The notes beneath the pieces are model-generated. The model had not been told where the DNA came from and made no database searches. It saw only the letters and a program-made list of their open reading frames with translations. DNA of 64,000 nucleotides, from contig CM051028.1 of assembly GCA_027627225.1 (NCBI GenBank), positions 11,591,201 to 11,655,200 on the forward strand, written 5' to 3'. Shown here in pieces: positions 1 through 11,603 of the stretch (its first letter is position 1; each line of letters begins with the position of its first letter). The stretch is from Congeria kusceri (Eukaryota > Mollusca > Bivalvia > Myida > Dreissenidae). Position numbers and translations under genes: made by a program.

Positions 1-892
1 ATCATGGGTTATGGGCTTTCTCTTTCTGGAGAGTGAACATGTATTTCACCAGCTATTTTAGAGAGTGTAAGTAGTTTCATGAAAGGGCCTATGTTGCAGA
101 GAATTTTGAATCCTATTACACAATAAACAATATTTTATGATAGAAATGTGATTTATAAAGACATGTTCTGATGTTCATGAAATAAATAAACATTATATAC
201 ATAAGATATTTGATACAAATTAGCAAAAAAGTCTGAAGAATTAAAACTCCACCCATTGATCAAATTCACAACTTAGGAGTCATACTTAGAAATAACAGTA
301 GCCAGCGCTTTAACCAACTGTACTGTCATGCTTAGTAAGAAGAAGATTATAAACTATAGTTCTAGAAACTACTCGGTTGCAGTCGTCAGTTTGAACCTAA
401 TACTAGGCAAACAGAAAATTTATCAAAATTGGGTAATATTATTTTTATTTGTTATAAGTTATGCATGACAGACTTTCAAATGTCTTACTGAAAAAGTCTG
501 CATCAATATATGTACTCAAATGACTATGTCTCTTTATAATAATTAGAATTTTATTGGTTAAAATTAATGTTTTCTCTATTGGAACACCGTGTTTATCATT
601 AACATTTTAAAATTCTATGATTTCATAATCACATTCTACATTTCTATATACACATGTACTATACAACAACTTTGACCATCATGACCTGCACTTCTTTAGA
701 CTTTAATGTTGTTGAAGAAGATAACAGCAATTACTTGCAAGATGCTGAAAAAAATTATGTCTGTCCTCTATTTAAATATAACAGATTTGTCATTAAAAAA
801 ACTGCATTTTTGTTTACAGTGCTTTTGTATACTTTTTGTGATTTTAACAGCTTCTCGAAAGGACATGTTTAAATAACAAATAATATGTTTTT
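1..892. other. No gene seen; AT-rich intergenic DNA
   Basis: I find no conserved protein, RNA gene or clear repeat here. Short open frames (for example around 654-872) have low-complexity, AT-driven composition and no recognisable domain. Confidence 0.6.
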
Positions 893-1721
893 AGCTCGAC
901 TTTTCGAAGAAAAGTCAAGCTATTATAATCGCCCCGGCGTCGGCGTCCAGGCTAGGTTTAAGTTTTTCAGTAAGCTAGTTTCTCAGGAATGGCACTAGGG
1001 ATTTCATTCAAACTTAAAACATTTGAAACCCATATTAAAATGAACTCATGGGCCAAGTTTGGTAACGCTAGTTTGAAATTTTTCAAAATTAGGGGCCTTT
1101 TTACACTTAGAAATTTACATATAAGCTATATAGACATTTTAAAGTTGTTAAAACTGGGGTTTCCACTCAATTTCTCGAGAACGAATTGAGATATTTTAAT
1201 GAAACTTCATATATAGATACCTTACATCAAGATCTCGCTTGGGATTGCATATAGGGTGGGTGGGGTCAAGGTCACCAGTACTAAATCAAGAACAATGGTT
1301 TCCGCTCAATAACTCTAGAACGAATTCAGCTATTGTAATGAAACTTCATACATCGATACCTTATAACAAGACCTCACTTGGGATTGCATATAGAGATGAT
1401 GGGGGTCATGGTCACTGTCACTTAATATAGAAAAATGGTTCTGCTCAATAACTGAAAAACGAAATGAACTATTGTAATGAAACTTCATACTTAAATACCT
1501 TAAATCGAGATTGCATGAAGGGTGGGTGCACTGGGTGGGGTCAAGGTCAAGGTGGCTCAAGTGATTTTTTGCAAATTAGAAAAATACTTAAGAACTTGAT
1601 AGCAACAATAACTTATGTTAATTGGCTCCTACTATACAAACAGTTTGTTTTAGAAAAAAAATCCATAAACTCTGACAAGCACAAGAAAAGTCGAGCGCGC
1701 TGTCCTCCGACAGCTCTTGTT
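893..1721 (+). repeat. Nonautonomous repeat with hairpin ends, copy 1
   Basis: The left end is a near-perfect hairpin (AGCTCGACTTTTC ... GAAAAGTCAAGCT, 893-921). The right end carries the complementary GAAAAGTCGAGC (1686-1696) and then a second hairpin, GCTGTC-CTCC-GACAGC (1699-1714), followed by TCTTGTT. The interior holds two or three diverged tandem segments with 'GGTCAAGGTCACC' and 'GCTCAATAACT' words. No coding capacity is visible. Related copies lie at 2496-3210 and, truncated, at 34175-34400. The class is uncertain. A terminal 3' hairpin hints at a Helitron-like element, but the end does not read CTRR. Confidence 0.6.
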
Positions 1722-2495
1722 GTAAATGTCTATATGTATTCTTTTTATATCTCATACTAAGGGAAATGAGGCCTAAACGATCCAAGGACAGAACAGAAAT
1801 TCCATCATCAGATTTTTATGTTAAGGATTCGAAAGAAACAGGTATGTTGTACTTGCTGAAATAAAATCATATCTTATTGACTAGGCTGGTCTACAAACTT
1901 ACACAAGTTTGTAAATAGGTGTTGAACAGAAAGTGATGGTGACAGGTGATTATTTATTGTCTCTCCGCTTGCTTAATAATAATTTACAATGTACTTCAAA
2001 CGTTAATTTCTGAAACCTCTGAATTTTGAAATAATTCTGCAGTAATCCTTCTTTGTTTTTTTAACATACCCATAAAGATAAAAATCTGTAACAGGGCTTA
2101 ATAAAATCCATGTTTATGTTTATGATAATGGGTCCCACAAAGATAATTTTAAATAATATATGTGGCTGCGGTGTACTGTTCTATTTTTGAATATATGTGG
2201 TTGCTGTGTACTGTTTTATTTTCGAAGGCCGATGTGTCCACACGAGAAGAAAATGGACAGGGGGGAACGTGTTTTCAAATACGATTGACAGCTTTTGCTG
2301 TCTGATCCAGAGGGTGACGACACATATATCTTTGAATTTTCACATTAAGGGAAAAAATACTGGTTTGTATGAAATTTTATGTTATTGTTAAATATCACTT
2401 TGTTTGATAGTTCTATAATTTGGTAATACAGACATTTTATTGTTGTCTGTAACGGTCCATTGTCCATCATCAACAATTTAACCTCAAACATTTTT

Positions 2496-3210
2496 AGCTC
2501 GACTATTCGTTGAATAGTTCTAGCTATACTACTCACCTGGTCAATGGCGTAATGCTCTGGTTAAAGTTTGCGTGCAACAATTCCATATCTCTGTAACTAT
2601 TACAAGTATTCAAATCAAACTTGACACATGTCTTCGGGGTAATCATGTGAGGTATGCCTCTTTTTGTACTTAGAAAAGTCAGGTTCAGATTTGCATGCAA
2701 GATGAAATTTATGTTAATGTGTTCATGCAACAAGTATATATGATCTCTGTATATACTGAAGATATTCAATTGAAATTTAACACATGTCTTCGGGGGTCAT
2801 AATGTGAGGCCACTGACCCATAACTTTGACCTGCAATTTAGCAGAATTATGCCCCTTTTTTTACTTGGAAAATTCAGGTTTAAGTTTGCGTGCAACAACT
2901 CCAGATCTCTATATCTACTCAAGATATTCAATTATAATTTCACACATGTCTTTGGGGTCTTTATGTAAGGTCACTGACCAAGGCCCATAACTGTGACCTG
3001 CATTTTAGCAGAATTATGCCCATTTTTTGACTTAGAAAATTCAAGTTAAGGTTTGTGTGCAAGTAAATATCACTGTAAATACTACTGTCATTCAATTGAA
3101 ACTTCAAAATGTCTTCGGGTTTATTATGTTAGGTCACTGACAGTAAATGTACATAATATTATCAAAGCGGAAGAATAGTCGTGTGCGATGTCTTGGGACA
3201 GCTTTTGTTA
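2496..3210 (+). repeat. Nonautonomous repeat with hairpin ends, copy 2
   Basis: The copy starts with the hairpin AGCTCGACTATTCG...GAATAGTTCTAGCT and ends with GAATAGTCGTGTGCGATGTC-TTGG-GACAGCTTTTGTTA. This is the same terminal organisation as the copy at 893. The interior has three diverged ~180-bp tandem units carrying words such as 'TTAGCAGAATTATGCCC', 'ACACATGTCTTCGGGG' and 'AGGTCACTGAC'. It has no coding capacity. Confidence 0.6.
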
Positions 3211-5590
3211 CAACTACATGTGCCCTTTAGCTGAGGGAATTTTAGCGTGGCAAACCTCAAAATGGGGAAAATAGTACATGTTTAGCTCGACATTTCGAAG
3301 ACTTTCCTATGGACAAAATAGTTACCATTAAATTTTACTTCTAAAATCAGGGGCACATTATACACGGTAGTATCATTTCTGTTTTATTGATGTCTACAAT
3401 GTAGATTTTCGGTCTATTTTCAACCAAATATCGTGCAAAAAAGCAGTAAAGTTTTTTTCATTTTTTTTATTGTTCTACCAACCTAGTCTGAGGAGGACAT
3501 TTTTTATTATGCGGAAAAAGTGGGTCATTTTAGGGGGACAATGAAGGTTTATTCATATTGGGAAGGTGAAACTACTTCTATTTGGCAGTACAAATTACCA
3601 AAAACAATCACTGTTACTGCAACATGTTACCTTATGCCCAATGAATTTATAATAATCAATTTAACGCAGTGTCGTTAAAATCAGCTCCCTAAAATTGTTA
3701 GGATCTGAATACATCGTAATACAGGTCACGTTCGAGTGACATTACCAACAATACAATCTTGGTCCTGCTGCATCATTGAAATTGATTTTTGCACAACCAA
3801 GTTTAGTGACTGTTTTAAAAAAAGGGATGCTTTTCAAACCGATCCTCAGTTAATTTGCATGTGGTTAACAATGGATATAACGGTACCTTAGGTGATTAAA
3901 CACCCAATGTTAACGGTAATTTCGTGCAAAGCTTTTTATGGTTTTAACTTCATACCATAACATTTTCAAGGCAACAATAATGGACAATTTGATTGGATGT
4001 GGAAAAGGTCATCTGAATGTGACTTCAAATGCGAAGTCATCCAATTCAGTCACAGGGAAGAATATTAATATCAGACTGGAAATGATTTTAATGAGATTGC
4101 TATTTAACGGTGTATATTTTTTAACATGTGAAATATATTTCACAAACTATGGTGTCTGGCAGCTGATTTACAGTTTTCACCGTGTCTGATTAATTTATTA
4201 TATTGTATACCACTGATTGTGATTTGTTTTTCTTGGCTTGATGGTAAAGAAGAAGATGGGTCACTAGGACGTCTAGTTAATGATAGCAGGAGCTTCTTTA
4301 TAACTATGGTGTTGGGGACTACCCTTGGAGAGCAAAGGTATTTTTAATTTGACTTCATAAATAAACTTTAATAGATTAGGTTTGTCTCCAACATTGTAAT
4401 TTGGGGTTATATAATATTTTGGTAGTTTGTATTTAGCAGTCCCCAGAAGTTATAATTGTAAACAACATTTTGTGCATGCGTTGACATTATTGTCAGACAG
4501 GTGCATACAAAAAGTTACTTTTTGCACTTCGTGGGAGCCTTGTATAATTTATGGGGAATTGGCCATGTGTTATGAACAAATCTCAGCTAGGTTTTTACAC
4601 TTGTCAGATCTTGACTACAATATTGAATTCTTCTTCGATTAAAAATATATTTCCTTAGCTTTACAGTCAAAACATATGTATAAGAAAAACCACTGTGTGT
4701 TGCACGCAAGAACCTTGTGGCTACCATTCAGGTCAAGGTTACACATTGAGTTTAATGGTCTAGAAGGATTTTTCAATAACTTGGCACAAATTTTGACCTA
4801 TATGAGACAGTTTGTCAAAAGTAAGAACCAGGTGGCTACCTTTAAGGTCAAAGGTCAAAATAAGCACCTTATTGACAAACAGATATCATAGTTATCACTA
4901 ATTCAGTAAGGAAACATTGATAACATGTCATGACCATTTCCATCTGTCTTCTGTTGTGGCCTGAGGTTAAAGAAGTTAAACAATGTAAGATGTTTTCTTA
5001 ACATAAAACACACAACATGATTAAACAAAACAACATACCAGCACATCAGAATCAGCTTAAAATTATGTGAATCATTTTGGTTGCAAAATGTTTCAATCAT
5101 TACCCAGAACATTAGTATTGACTACTAGCAAGCTGAACATTATTTTCCTCATCTGCAAATTGTCTTATTTTATTTTATCTGGATTTCATCATTTTGTTCT
5201 CATGCAGATATTAGTCAAAATATAATGCATTACAATAAAGATAAATATGCATCAATAAAAATGATAACAGGAATGTTTTAGGACCAAAAAATATTAAACA
5301 AAGCATTTCAGTCTAATTCATTCTTTGTGTTTTGTGGTTTAATTTTTACCATGATAAATTAAGTTACCTTAAATTAATGCATCCCTTGGAATTACATATG
5401 GGATAGGCGTGGTCAAGGTCACCATTACAAAAATAGATTAAATGCAGTCTGCTCAATAACGTGATAGCTGAATGAGCTATTGTGATGAAAGTTTCCAATC
5501 AAATTGAGACCTCTTGAAATTACATACCGGGTAGGTGTGGTCAAGGTCACCATTAGAATAGAGAAAACGCTTCCAGCTCAATAACTTGAT
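3211..5590. other. Gene-free stretch with repeat fragments
   Basis: No supported gene. A fragment resembling the repeat start (TTTAGCTCGACATTTCGAAG) occurs near 3280. Weak 'GTCAAGGTCACC' repeat words occur at 4725-4870 and 5400-5580. Open frames here are short and lack recognisable domains. Confidence 0.5.
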
Positions 5591-5609
5591 TCTAAAAAGA
5601 AGTATTCAT

Positions 5610-5870
5610 TATATTCTAACAAGCGAAATAACACTCATAACTAAGCAAAATATTAAAAATATATTTTCGTTTATGGATAATCATTGATCAAAATAGATAC
5701 AATTATACAGCGTTTGTAACGCTTTTCATCGAAAATTTAGAAAATGTGTGTAATACTTATATAGCGTTTAAAATACTCTGTTAAGCACTAAAGCCTGAAT
5801 GGTCCAGTGGTAGCGCGTTAGATTTTGCTCGCAAAGGACCCTGGTTCAAATCCCGGCGAGAGCAACAATT
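5610..5870 (+). repeat. Repeat containing a tRNA-like module
   Basis: Positions 5793-5864 resemble a tRNA. An A-box-like TGGTCCAGTGG and a good B box GGTTCAAATCC are present, so it could be a SINE head or a tRNA pseudogene. About 190 bases upstream, including CAGCGTTTGTAACG, recur in a diverged copy at 32090-32340, where the tRNA-like part is badly degraded. The conserved unit is therefore larger than the tRNA-like piece. The acceptor stem pairs poorly, so I do not call a functional tRNA. Confidence 0.55.
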
Positions 5871-6058
5871 TTTATTCAACCTTTTTTTCTTGATATAATT
5901 ATTTTAGATAATTCCAAATATTATAGTTTTGTTAGTAGATACATTTAATGCCATTTTTCAAAAATTCGAAAATATGTGAACAAGTCCCTTGAATGCATTT
6001 AATTTGAAAAATTTGGTTTTCATGGAATTTCAATGTGCTTGTTTCACTTAAAATGGAC

Positions 6059-6240
6059 AAGCACTTGTGTGATGGATGGGGGGCATTATTGGAATAAGGC
6101 CGGAGGCCGAAAGTATACAACCATATCACTCCAGTGACCGATCGATTTATCGTTACTTTAAGGGTAAAAAATTTGACCTTTTTAACCACGTGATTACAAC
6201 CTTATAAAGAAGACGAAATGCACGAGGAGCTCATAGTTAT
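6059..6240. repeat. DIRS inverted terminal repeat (3' side of the element)
   Basis: About 165-180 bp, matched in reverse complement by 11129-11287. Shared blocks include CACTCCAGTGACCGATCGAT, TTGACCTTTTTAACCACGTG and AAAGAAGACGAAATGCAC. The outermost ~50 bp differ between the two ITRs (CGGAGGCCGAAAGTATACAA here, TTCAGCCTACAGTATACAAG on the other). Each version is represented separately in the internal complementary region. Confidence 0.88.
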
Positions 6241-6385
6241 TAAAGTAATTTATGTTGGCGTTTATGTACCAAAAGTAATTATTGTTAAAAAAAAAATACT
6301 GCAAGAGTAAATCGATGTTTCAAATGTAAAAAGCATGGGATGGGTAATCAAAATCTTGTATAACTAAAGTGCCAAAAGAGGGTGG

Positions 6386-6504
6386 GTGCTTGTATACTTT
6401 CGGCCTCCGGCCTTATTCCAATAATACCCCCCATCCATCACACAAGTGCTTGGATGGGGGGTCCATTATTTTCACAAGGCCTTCAGCCTACAGTATACAA
6501 GCAT
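6386..6504. repeat. DIRS internal complementary region
   Basis: The first half (about 6386-6452) is the reverse complement of the outer end of the left ITR, with GTATACTTTCGGCCTCCGGC and CCATCCATCACACAAGTGC. The second half (about 6453-6504) matches the outer end of the right ITR read inward, with CCATTATTTTCACAAG and CAGCCTACAGTATACAAGC. The two ITR ends are thus fused back to back, as needed to template end joining of the cDNA in DIRS replication. Confidence 0.85.
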
Positions 6505-7039
6505 CTTTAAAGGCGCCAACATAAACCATGAAAGGACAAACAAACCAAATTTAGAATTTCTGAAATAATTGTTTTCAAGAAACAATATTATGTGTCATAT
6601 ATAAATACATATACTTACTATACGAGTAATACTCATTATTAGAGGCATTCTAGTCTTACTCGTATTGAATATAAACATAAACACCGAGTGTTATACAATA
6701 AACCATGATCCATTTCTGTATGTCCGTAGATACCGTAACAGAAAAAACATAGTACATTGTATCTTTGATACAAGTAAAAAGGATTATATATATGCATTAT
6801 AATGTTACATATTTTACAGTACAATAACAGTAATTGTAAATGCAAGTACAAAAAATATATAAATGTGGTTCATGACTTATCATGCTACACACTTCATAAT
6901 ACAATTACAAATGGAACATCAAAAACCTTATTCTAAACAAGTCTACCACATAAACCATTCCGCTTTATATAAATAAATGTACTACCCTGTGTCTGTAGAC
7001 AAAACAGCACTACTGAATAATTGACTGTGATCATTTCCA

Positions 7040-7901
7040 GAATGCTCAATATCTCTTAAATTAAATTTCTTGAAATTTCTAACCGATGACCAATCAGCTG
7101 TTTTTAATATATCCGACACTCTGCAACCTGAAAGCAGCAGAAACAGATGCTCCCCTAAACGAATGAGCCTTATAAGTATTTATATCAACACCTGCAAGAT
7201 CTAACACATGCTTCAGCCATCTAGCAATTGTACTTGTAGACACAGCTTTAAAATTAGTATATGAAATCAACAACTGTGTAGATTTTCTCAATTCCTTTGT
7301 TCTAGACAAAAAACATTTGAATGTCCTAACTGGACAAAGTTGAGGTTCTTCAAAAGCCCTCAAATATATTTGCTCCAAAAACACAACGATCTACACAAAG
7401 TGCCTTTAATGTCTGTACCCTAGCAGCAGTAGACAAAGCTATCAAAACTGTTAGTTTACGTGTTAACATTTTTAAAGACAACTGTTTAAGAGGCATCCAT
7501 GTAGAAATCAAATTTAAAACTTTACAAACATCCCAAGTTGAATTATATCTAGGTTTGGGTGGAATAGTATTATACAATCCCTTCATAAACCTACTAATTA
7601 CCATACTAGAAACATTGAACATAGGGTTAACTAGTTTTAATGTCTCCATATAACACTGCTTTTTCGTGCCTGCTCGCCAACTGTTGAGGATACCTTCAGT
7701 AATCTGTGATGAAATGCCTCTATCTGCAAGGGATTTCCGGACACAATCGCCCCAATCAGCTGCAACTTCTTTCCCATTGGATGCTGTATTCCGTTGTGTG
7801 GGAGCCTCAAGATGTCCTTGTGTCGTGGTAATCTGACAGGCAAAGAAATCATACATTGTAATAAGAAAGGAAACCAAATTTGATTGGTCCAAAAAGGACA
7901 C
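7040..7901 (-). pseudogene. DIRS tyrosine recombinase, frameshifted
   Basis: This is the integrase-equivalent of the DIRS element, expected to join circular cDNA into the genome. An N-terminal core-binding-like part contains 'ILNSWRAGTKKQCY'. A box I arginine sits in 'STAARVQTLKAL' (about 7400-7440). The frame then shifts near 7370 and continues through 'RTKELRKSTQLLISY' to box II 'KAHSFRGAS' (HxxR, about 7136-7160). A further frameshift near 7115 leads to 'DILKTADWSSVRNFKKFN'. At the position where relatives have the nucleophilic tyrosine (KKFY) I read Asn. With at least two frameshifts and the probable Tyr-to-Asn change, it looks inactive. Confidence 0.82.
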
Positions 7902-9607
7902 ACTATCAATGCCTGTTCAACTTTGTCATCTCTTATTTTATTTAATATGGCTCCCATAAAACAAAATGGCGGAAATATGTACGGAATAAATTTGGACCAA
8001 TCCAAGAAAATGCATTTGTAGCATAAGCGTTAGGATCTGGCATCCAAGAGACATAAGATTCTATTTGACAATTTAGCCTTGAAGCAAACAAATCAATATC
8101 GGGATTGATAATCCGGGATGTCAGTCTTGAAAAAATCTGCTTTTTTAGTATCCATTCTGTACTATCCGAGAAATTTCTTGAAAAGAAATCAGCCTGTACA
8201 TTATTTTTTCCCGGTATATAATATGCGGTTATATAGACATTTTTTGCCAAACACCATACCCAGATATCTTTCGCCAACGAGTCCAAAGTAACATTTGCCA
8301 TACCACCAAAATCATTGATATAGGCAATGTCTACCATTGAATCCGACTGAATTCCTACATGTATATCATGTTTATTTGAGACCTAAGATTTTAATGCAAA
8401 AAATACGGCAAATAATTCTAAAACATTAATATGGTATTTTGATTCCTTAACGGACCATCTACCATTAGTTGACTGTCTTTCCTCTACACAGTAGGATCCA
8501 AAACCAAGATTGGAAGCATCTGTTTGGATCCATAATGATATGGGATCTTGTCTAATCTTTTTCCCATGTTTATTCTGTACATTATCAATCCACCAATTTA
8601 TCTCCTTCAAACAGTCAGGAGTTAATGGAATGGTAGAATTAAAATCTGGATTCTTTTGCAAAGCCTTAACTTTGAATCTTTCCAATGTCCTGTAGTGCAA
8701 AGGTCCTTCAAGGACAGCAAAAAATGAATTGATGATTAAACCAATGAATGATGCTAACTCCCTTATTGAAACCAATTTTTTACTTGATAAATTCAAACCA
8801 AAATTCTTTATTTTTTGTAACTTATCATCTGGCAAAAATATCTTGAACATCTTGGAATCAATAACAAAACCAAAGTAGGTAATTCTTTGAACAGGTAACA
8901 ACACCGATTTTTCTTCATGTATAATAAAGCCCAAAGACTCTAATGTTTTCATCATTAAAACAGCATTTGAGGCACACAATTTTCTATCTGTGTTCATTCC
9001 TATAGAATCATCTATGTAGTAAGAACACCTTATTCCCAGCTGTCTGAAAGAAGCATAGACTGGCTTCAATGTCAGTAAAAACAAAGGGTGCCGAGCTGAG
9101 TCCAAAAGGAAGACAAACAAATGTATATAACTGATCTCGCCATTGGAATTTTAAGAACTTTATGCAGTCATGATGAATGGGAATGGACCAATATGCTGAA
9201 TGCAAGTCCAGTGAAATAAACCAGTCATTAGGCTGGATTAACTCTAAAACAAATGCAAAAGTTTCTTGTTTGAACTTTTCGTAGCAAACATATTCATTAA
9301 GTTTCTTTAAATTAATAACTGGTCTAAACTTGCCATTTGATTTGGGAACTAAAAATAAGTTTGATATAAACTCGCCATCTTCATGGTTGGAATATACTAT
9401 AGCTCCTTCTTTAAGCATTGTATTTACTTCCTGGTCGATTAACATTTTTTCACTTTCTGAGAAATTTATCTGACTTGGAACATTTTCTTGTACTGGGACA
9501 TATTCAAAATTAATTTTATATCCCTGAACAGTTTGTAAAATCCATGGGTCTGATGTTATTTTCTTCCATTCATCAAAACAAGACATCAATCTTTTAGAAT
9601 TACTCAC
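7637..9607 (-). pseudogene. DIRS reverse transcriptase/RNase H polyprotein, frameshifted
   Basis: The RT begins near 9600 with 'EWKKITSDPWILQTVQGY' and shows 'NLFLVPKSNGKFRPVINLKK', 'FISLDLHSAYWSIPIH' and 'FVCLPFGLSSAP'. A frameshift near 9090 leads into the active-site motif 'YYIDDSIG'. RNase H follows with 'LWIQTDASNLGFGSY' and 'INVLELFAVFFALKS', then after a break near 8340-8380 'VDIAYINDFGG' and 'YIPGKNNVQADFFSR'. The tail 'PDIDLFASRLN' and 'YVSWMPDPNAYATNAFSW' is typical of DIRS/PAT polyproteins. Another frame change near 7950-8000 continues to about 7640-7900, overlapping the recombinase start. It would copy the element RNA into circular cDNA. At least three lesions prevent full-length translation. 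Confidence 0.87.
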
Positions 9608-9630
9608 CGTATCATTAAAATCTTGGCCAT

Positions 9631-10898
9631 TTAGTTTGGGGCAGCTGACGTGACAGTTGCTGTGGCTGTTGACCTCTTGGCAGGTTTGGGTGGTATGTTA
9701 TGCTGGTATCCAAACTGCCCGTAGGGTTGTCTGGCCATGCCTCGTGAGTACGTGTTAAAGCCATCTGCCATGCCAGCATTGTAATTTTTCGGCCTTGACC
9801 GTGAAGCTCCCCTAGCCCGACTGCCTGGGATGGGACCAAAACCACCTTGTCCATACTTGGGGTATCTATTGGTGGAAAAGTTTTTCCCAATTTTAACAGT
9901 TGTCTCACATTTTTTTAAATTCTTTTGACACATCATCCCCAAATAAGTATGATGTAATGGGAGTACTCAGACTACAAATATTTGAGTATATTGATTTCAG
10001 AGAAGGTCTCAACAGATAACGTCTCCTTATACTCAAATGAAATTGAGCTTGTCCCAGCAATGTCAGAGCATCAGAAATATATTCTTTTACCCCTGGTAAC
10101 TTTGCAATGTGTGGCTTGACAAGTTTTGCCAAAGAAAGAATGGGAATCATTCCGGCTGTTAAAAGCCCTTGAATATCTCTTAACGCTTTATCGGTAGTCT
10201 GAACTTTCCTAAATTTCATCAGTTCACCCCATATTTCCTCATTGATACGAGGAGCTGACATAAAGTCACAATTTGATGGGACTTTGTATTTTTCTACAAT
10301 GTTATTGATTTGACATTGCTGGGTACATGCCGTGTTTATGAGAGAAGCCAATGATTCACTAATTGGGTCTCCCTTATCAGGGGCCTTTAATTTTGGCAAA
10401 TCCCACGATAAAATATCGTTATCATCATCATTGGCATTCGAGGTTTCGTCATTAAACAATGTTTCTCCAATATCGTAAACCAAATTATTGTCCGAATCAG
10501 ACACGTCCGAATTGCCATGCACTAACTCAGCATTTTCGTTCAATGAAATTTGGTTAACAGAAAGATTTTGCTTGCTCAAACAAAGTATCTAGGCCTAAAA
10601 TAGCTCTGAGTTTGTTAACTGAGCTCTCATTTAAATTATCAAGGTCAACAACGTTACCTTCTGCTGACGAAACGCTTGTTGTTGTTTTGTTTGCAACTCG
10701 TTTTTTGCTACCGGAAGAAGAATCTCTATTCGGAACAGTTTTGTTTTTTGCGTTAACCTTAGTTACAACTGATTTAATTTTCTTAGAGGCCCCAGACGGG
10801 TTTGGTTCATCGCATTCAAAACCAGAAAATTCGCCATCAGACGATTCAAATAAAGACAGGACATCGTCCTTGGCAGTTTTCTTTTGATTACTTGACAT
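9631..10898 (-). pseudogene. DIRS gag-like protein, frameshifted
   Basis: The likely start is the ATG at 10898 (MSSNQKKTAKDD), not the upstream in-frame methionine. A Lys/Ser-rich acidic N-terminus ('SLFESSDGEFSGFECDE') continues to about 10575. A frameshift there joins to the second part (10574-9905) with 'DILSWDLPKLKAPDKGDPIS', 'FRKVQTTDKALRDIQGLLTA' and 'SLAKLVKPHIAKLPGVKEYI'. This central block is conserved in DIRS-like gag proteins. The C-terminal piece (about 9942-9631) is Gly/Arg/Gln-rich with 'RGASRSRPKNY', plausibly RNA-binding. It precedes the RT in the same direction. At least two frameshifts make this copy nonfunctional as one protein. Confidence 0.78.
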
Positions 10899-11128
10899 CG
10901 TCAAGTAACAATATGCCGGAGCATGTGCTAAAAAAGTAATATTGAGACACAATGGCTACATTAATCCCGTCGTAAACAGTCTGTAATAAAATAATAATAC
11001 CGGCATACAAATGAAATAAAAACAAGAACCCTTTATTAAGGGAAGAAATTTCAACAAAAATTTCAATACACGTGGTTTTTTACTCACCAACTGAACCTTT
11101 CTACAACTTGTAACGACGACGGTCGCTG

Positions 11129-11287
11129 AAATGACTATGAGATCCTTGTGCATTTCGTCTTCTTTATAAGGTTGTAATCACGTGGTTAAAAAGGTCAAAT
11201 TTTTTACCTTTAAAGTAGCGAGAAATCGATCGGTCACTGGAGTGATATGCTTGTATACTGTAGGCTGAAGGACTTGTGAAAATAATG
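11129..11287. repeat. DIRS inverted terminal repeat (5' side of the element)
   Basis: Reverse complement of 6075-6240, with a few mismatches (for example GAAATCGATCGGTCACTGGA). It lies just upstream of the gag start and probably contains the promoter. The outer end carries the CTTCAGCCTACAGTATAC variant that matches the second half of the internal complementary region. Confidence 0.88.
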
Positions 11288-11603
11288 GATGGGCATTATC
11301 ATATAAAACCAAAATATACATATATTAACCTTTTCTCATGTTACTTTAAAAAAAACTGGCTTAGTCCCACCTTCAATCATGCTTTCAATCGGGGCCCGTT
11401 TTCACTCCTGTGACAAAGCTCTAGTTAATTTCATGTTTATTTTTAAAGAAAAGAAAGCGAAAAGGTAAGTTTAAATATTATGCAGTTTGAAAGTTTGTTT
11501 TAAATTGGCATCCAGCTTGTCCAGCATTGCGAATTTATGTCTTAATGACCCTTATCTATTTAATCCCAAGCATACTCAGCAGATCAAGATTTAAAAAGTA
11601 GTA

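Larger units (their letters stand above)
6059..11287 (-). mobile_element. DIRS-type retrotransposon, structurally complete, frames broken
   Basis: The protein order on the minus strand is gag-like, RT plus RNase H, then tyrosine recombinase. This is the DIRS order. Inverted terminal repeats lie at 6059-6240 and 11129-11287. An internal complementary region at 6386-6504, next to the recombinase end, repeats the outermost parts of both ITRs. That is the expected DIRS arrangement for a circular intermediate integrated by a tyrosine recombinase without target duplication. There is no LTR, PBS or target duplication. Several frameshifts split every protein, so this copy is unlikely to be autonomous. 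Exact outer ends are uncertain by a few bases. Confidence 0.9.

Noticed and set aside
1699..1714. Rho-independent-type terminator
   Set aside because: The hairpin plus T-rich end is a conserved terminus of a dispersed repeat in a eukaryotic genome, so a bacterial terminator call is not appropriate.
8510..8695. Plus-strand reading frames inside the DIRS element
   Set aside because: They are antisense shadows of the RT/RNase H coding sequence, with no independent support.
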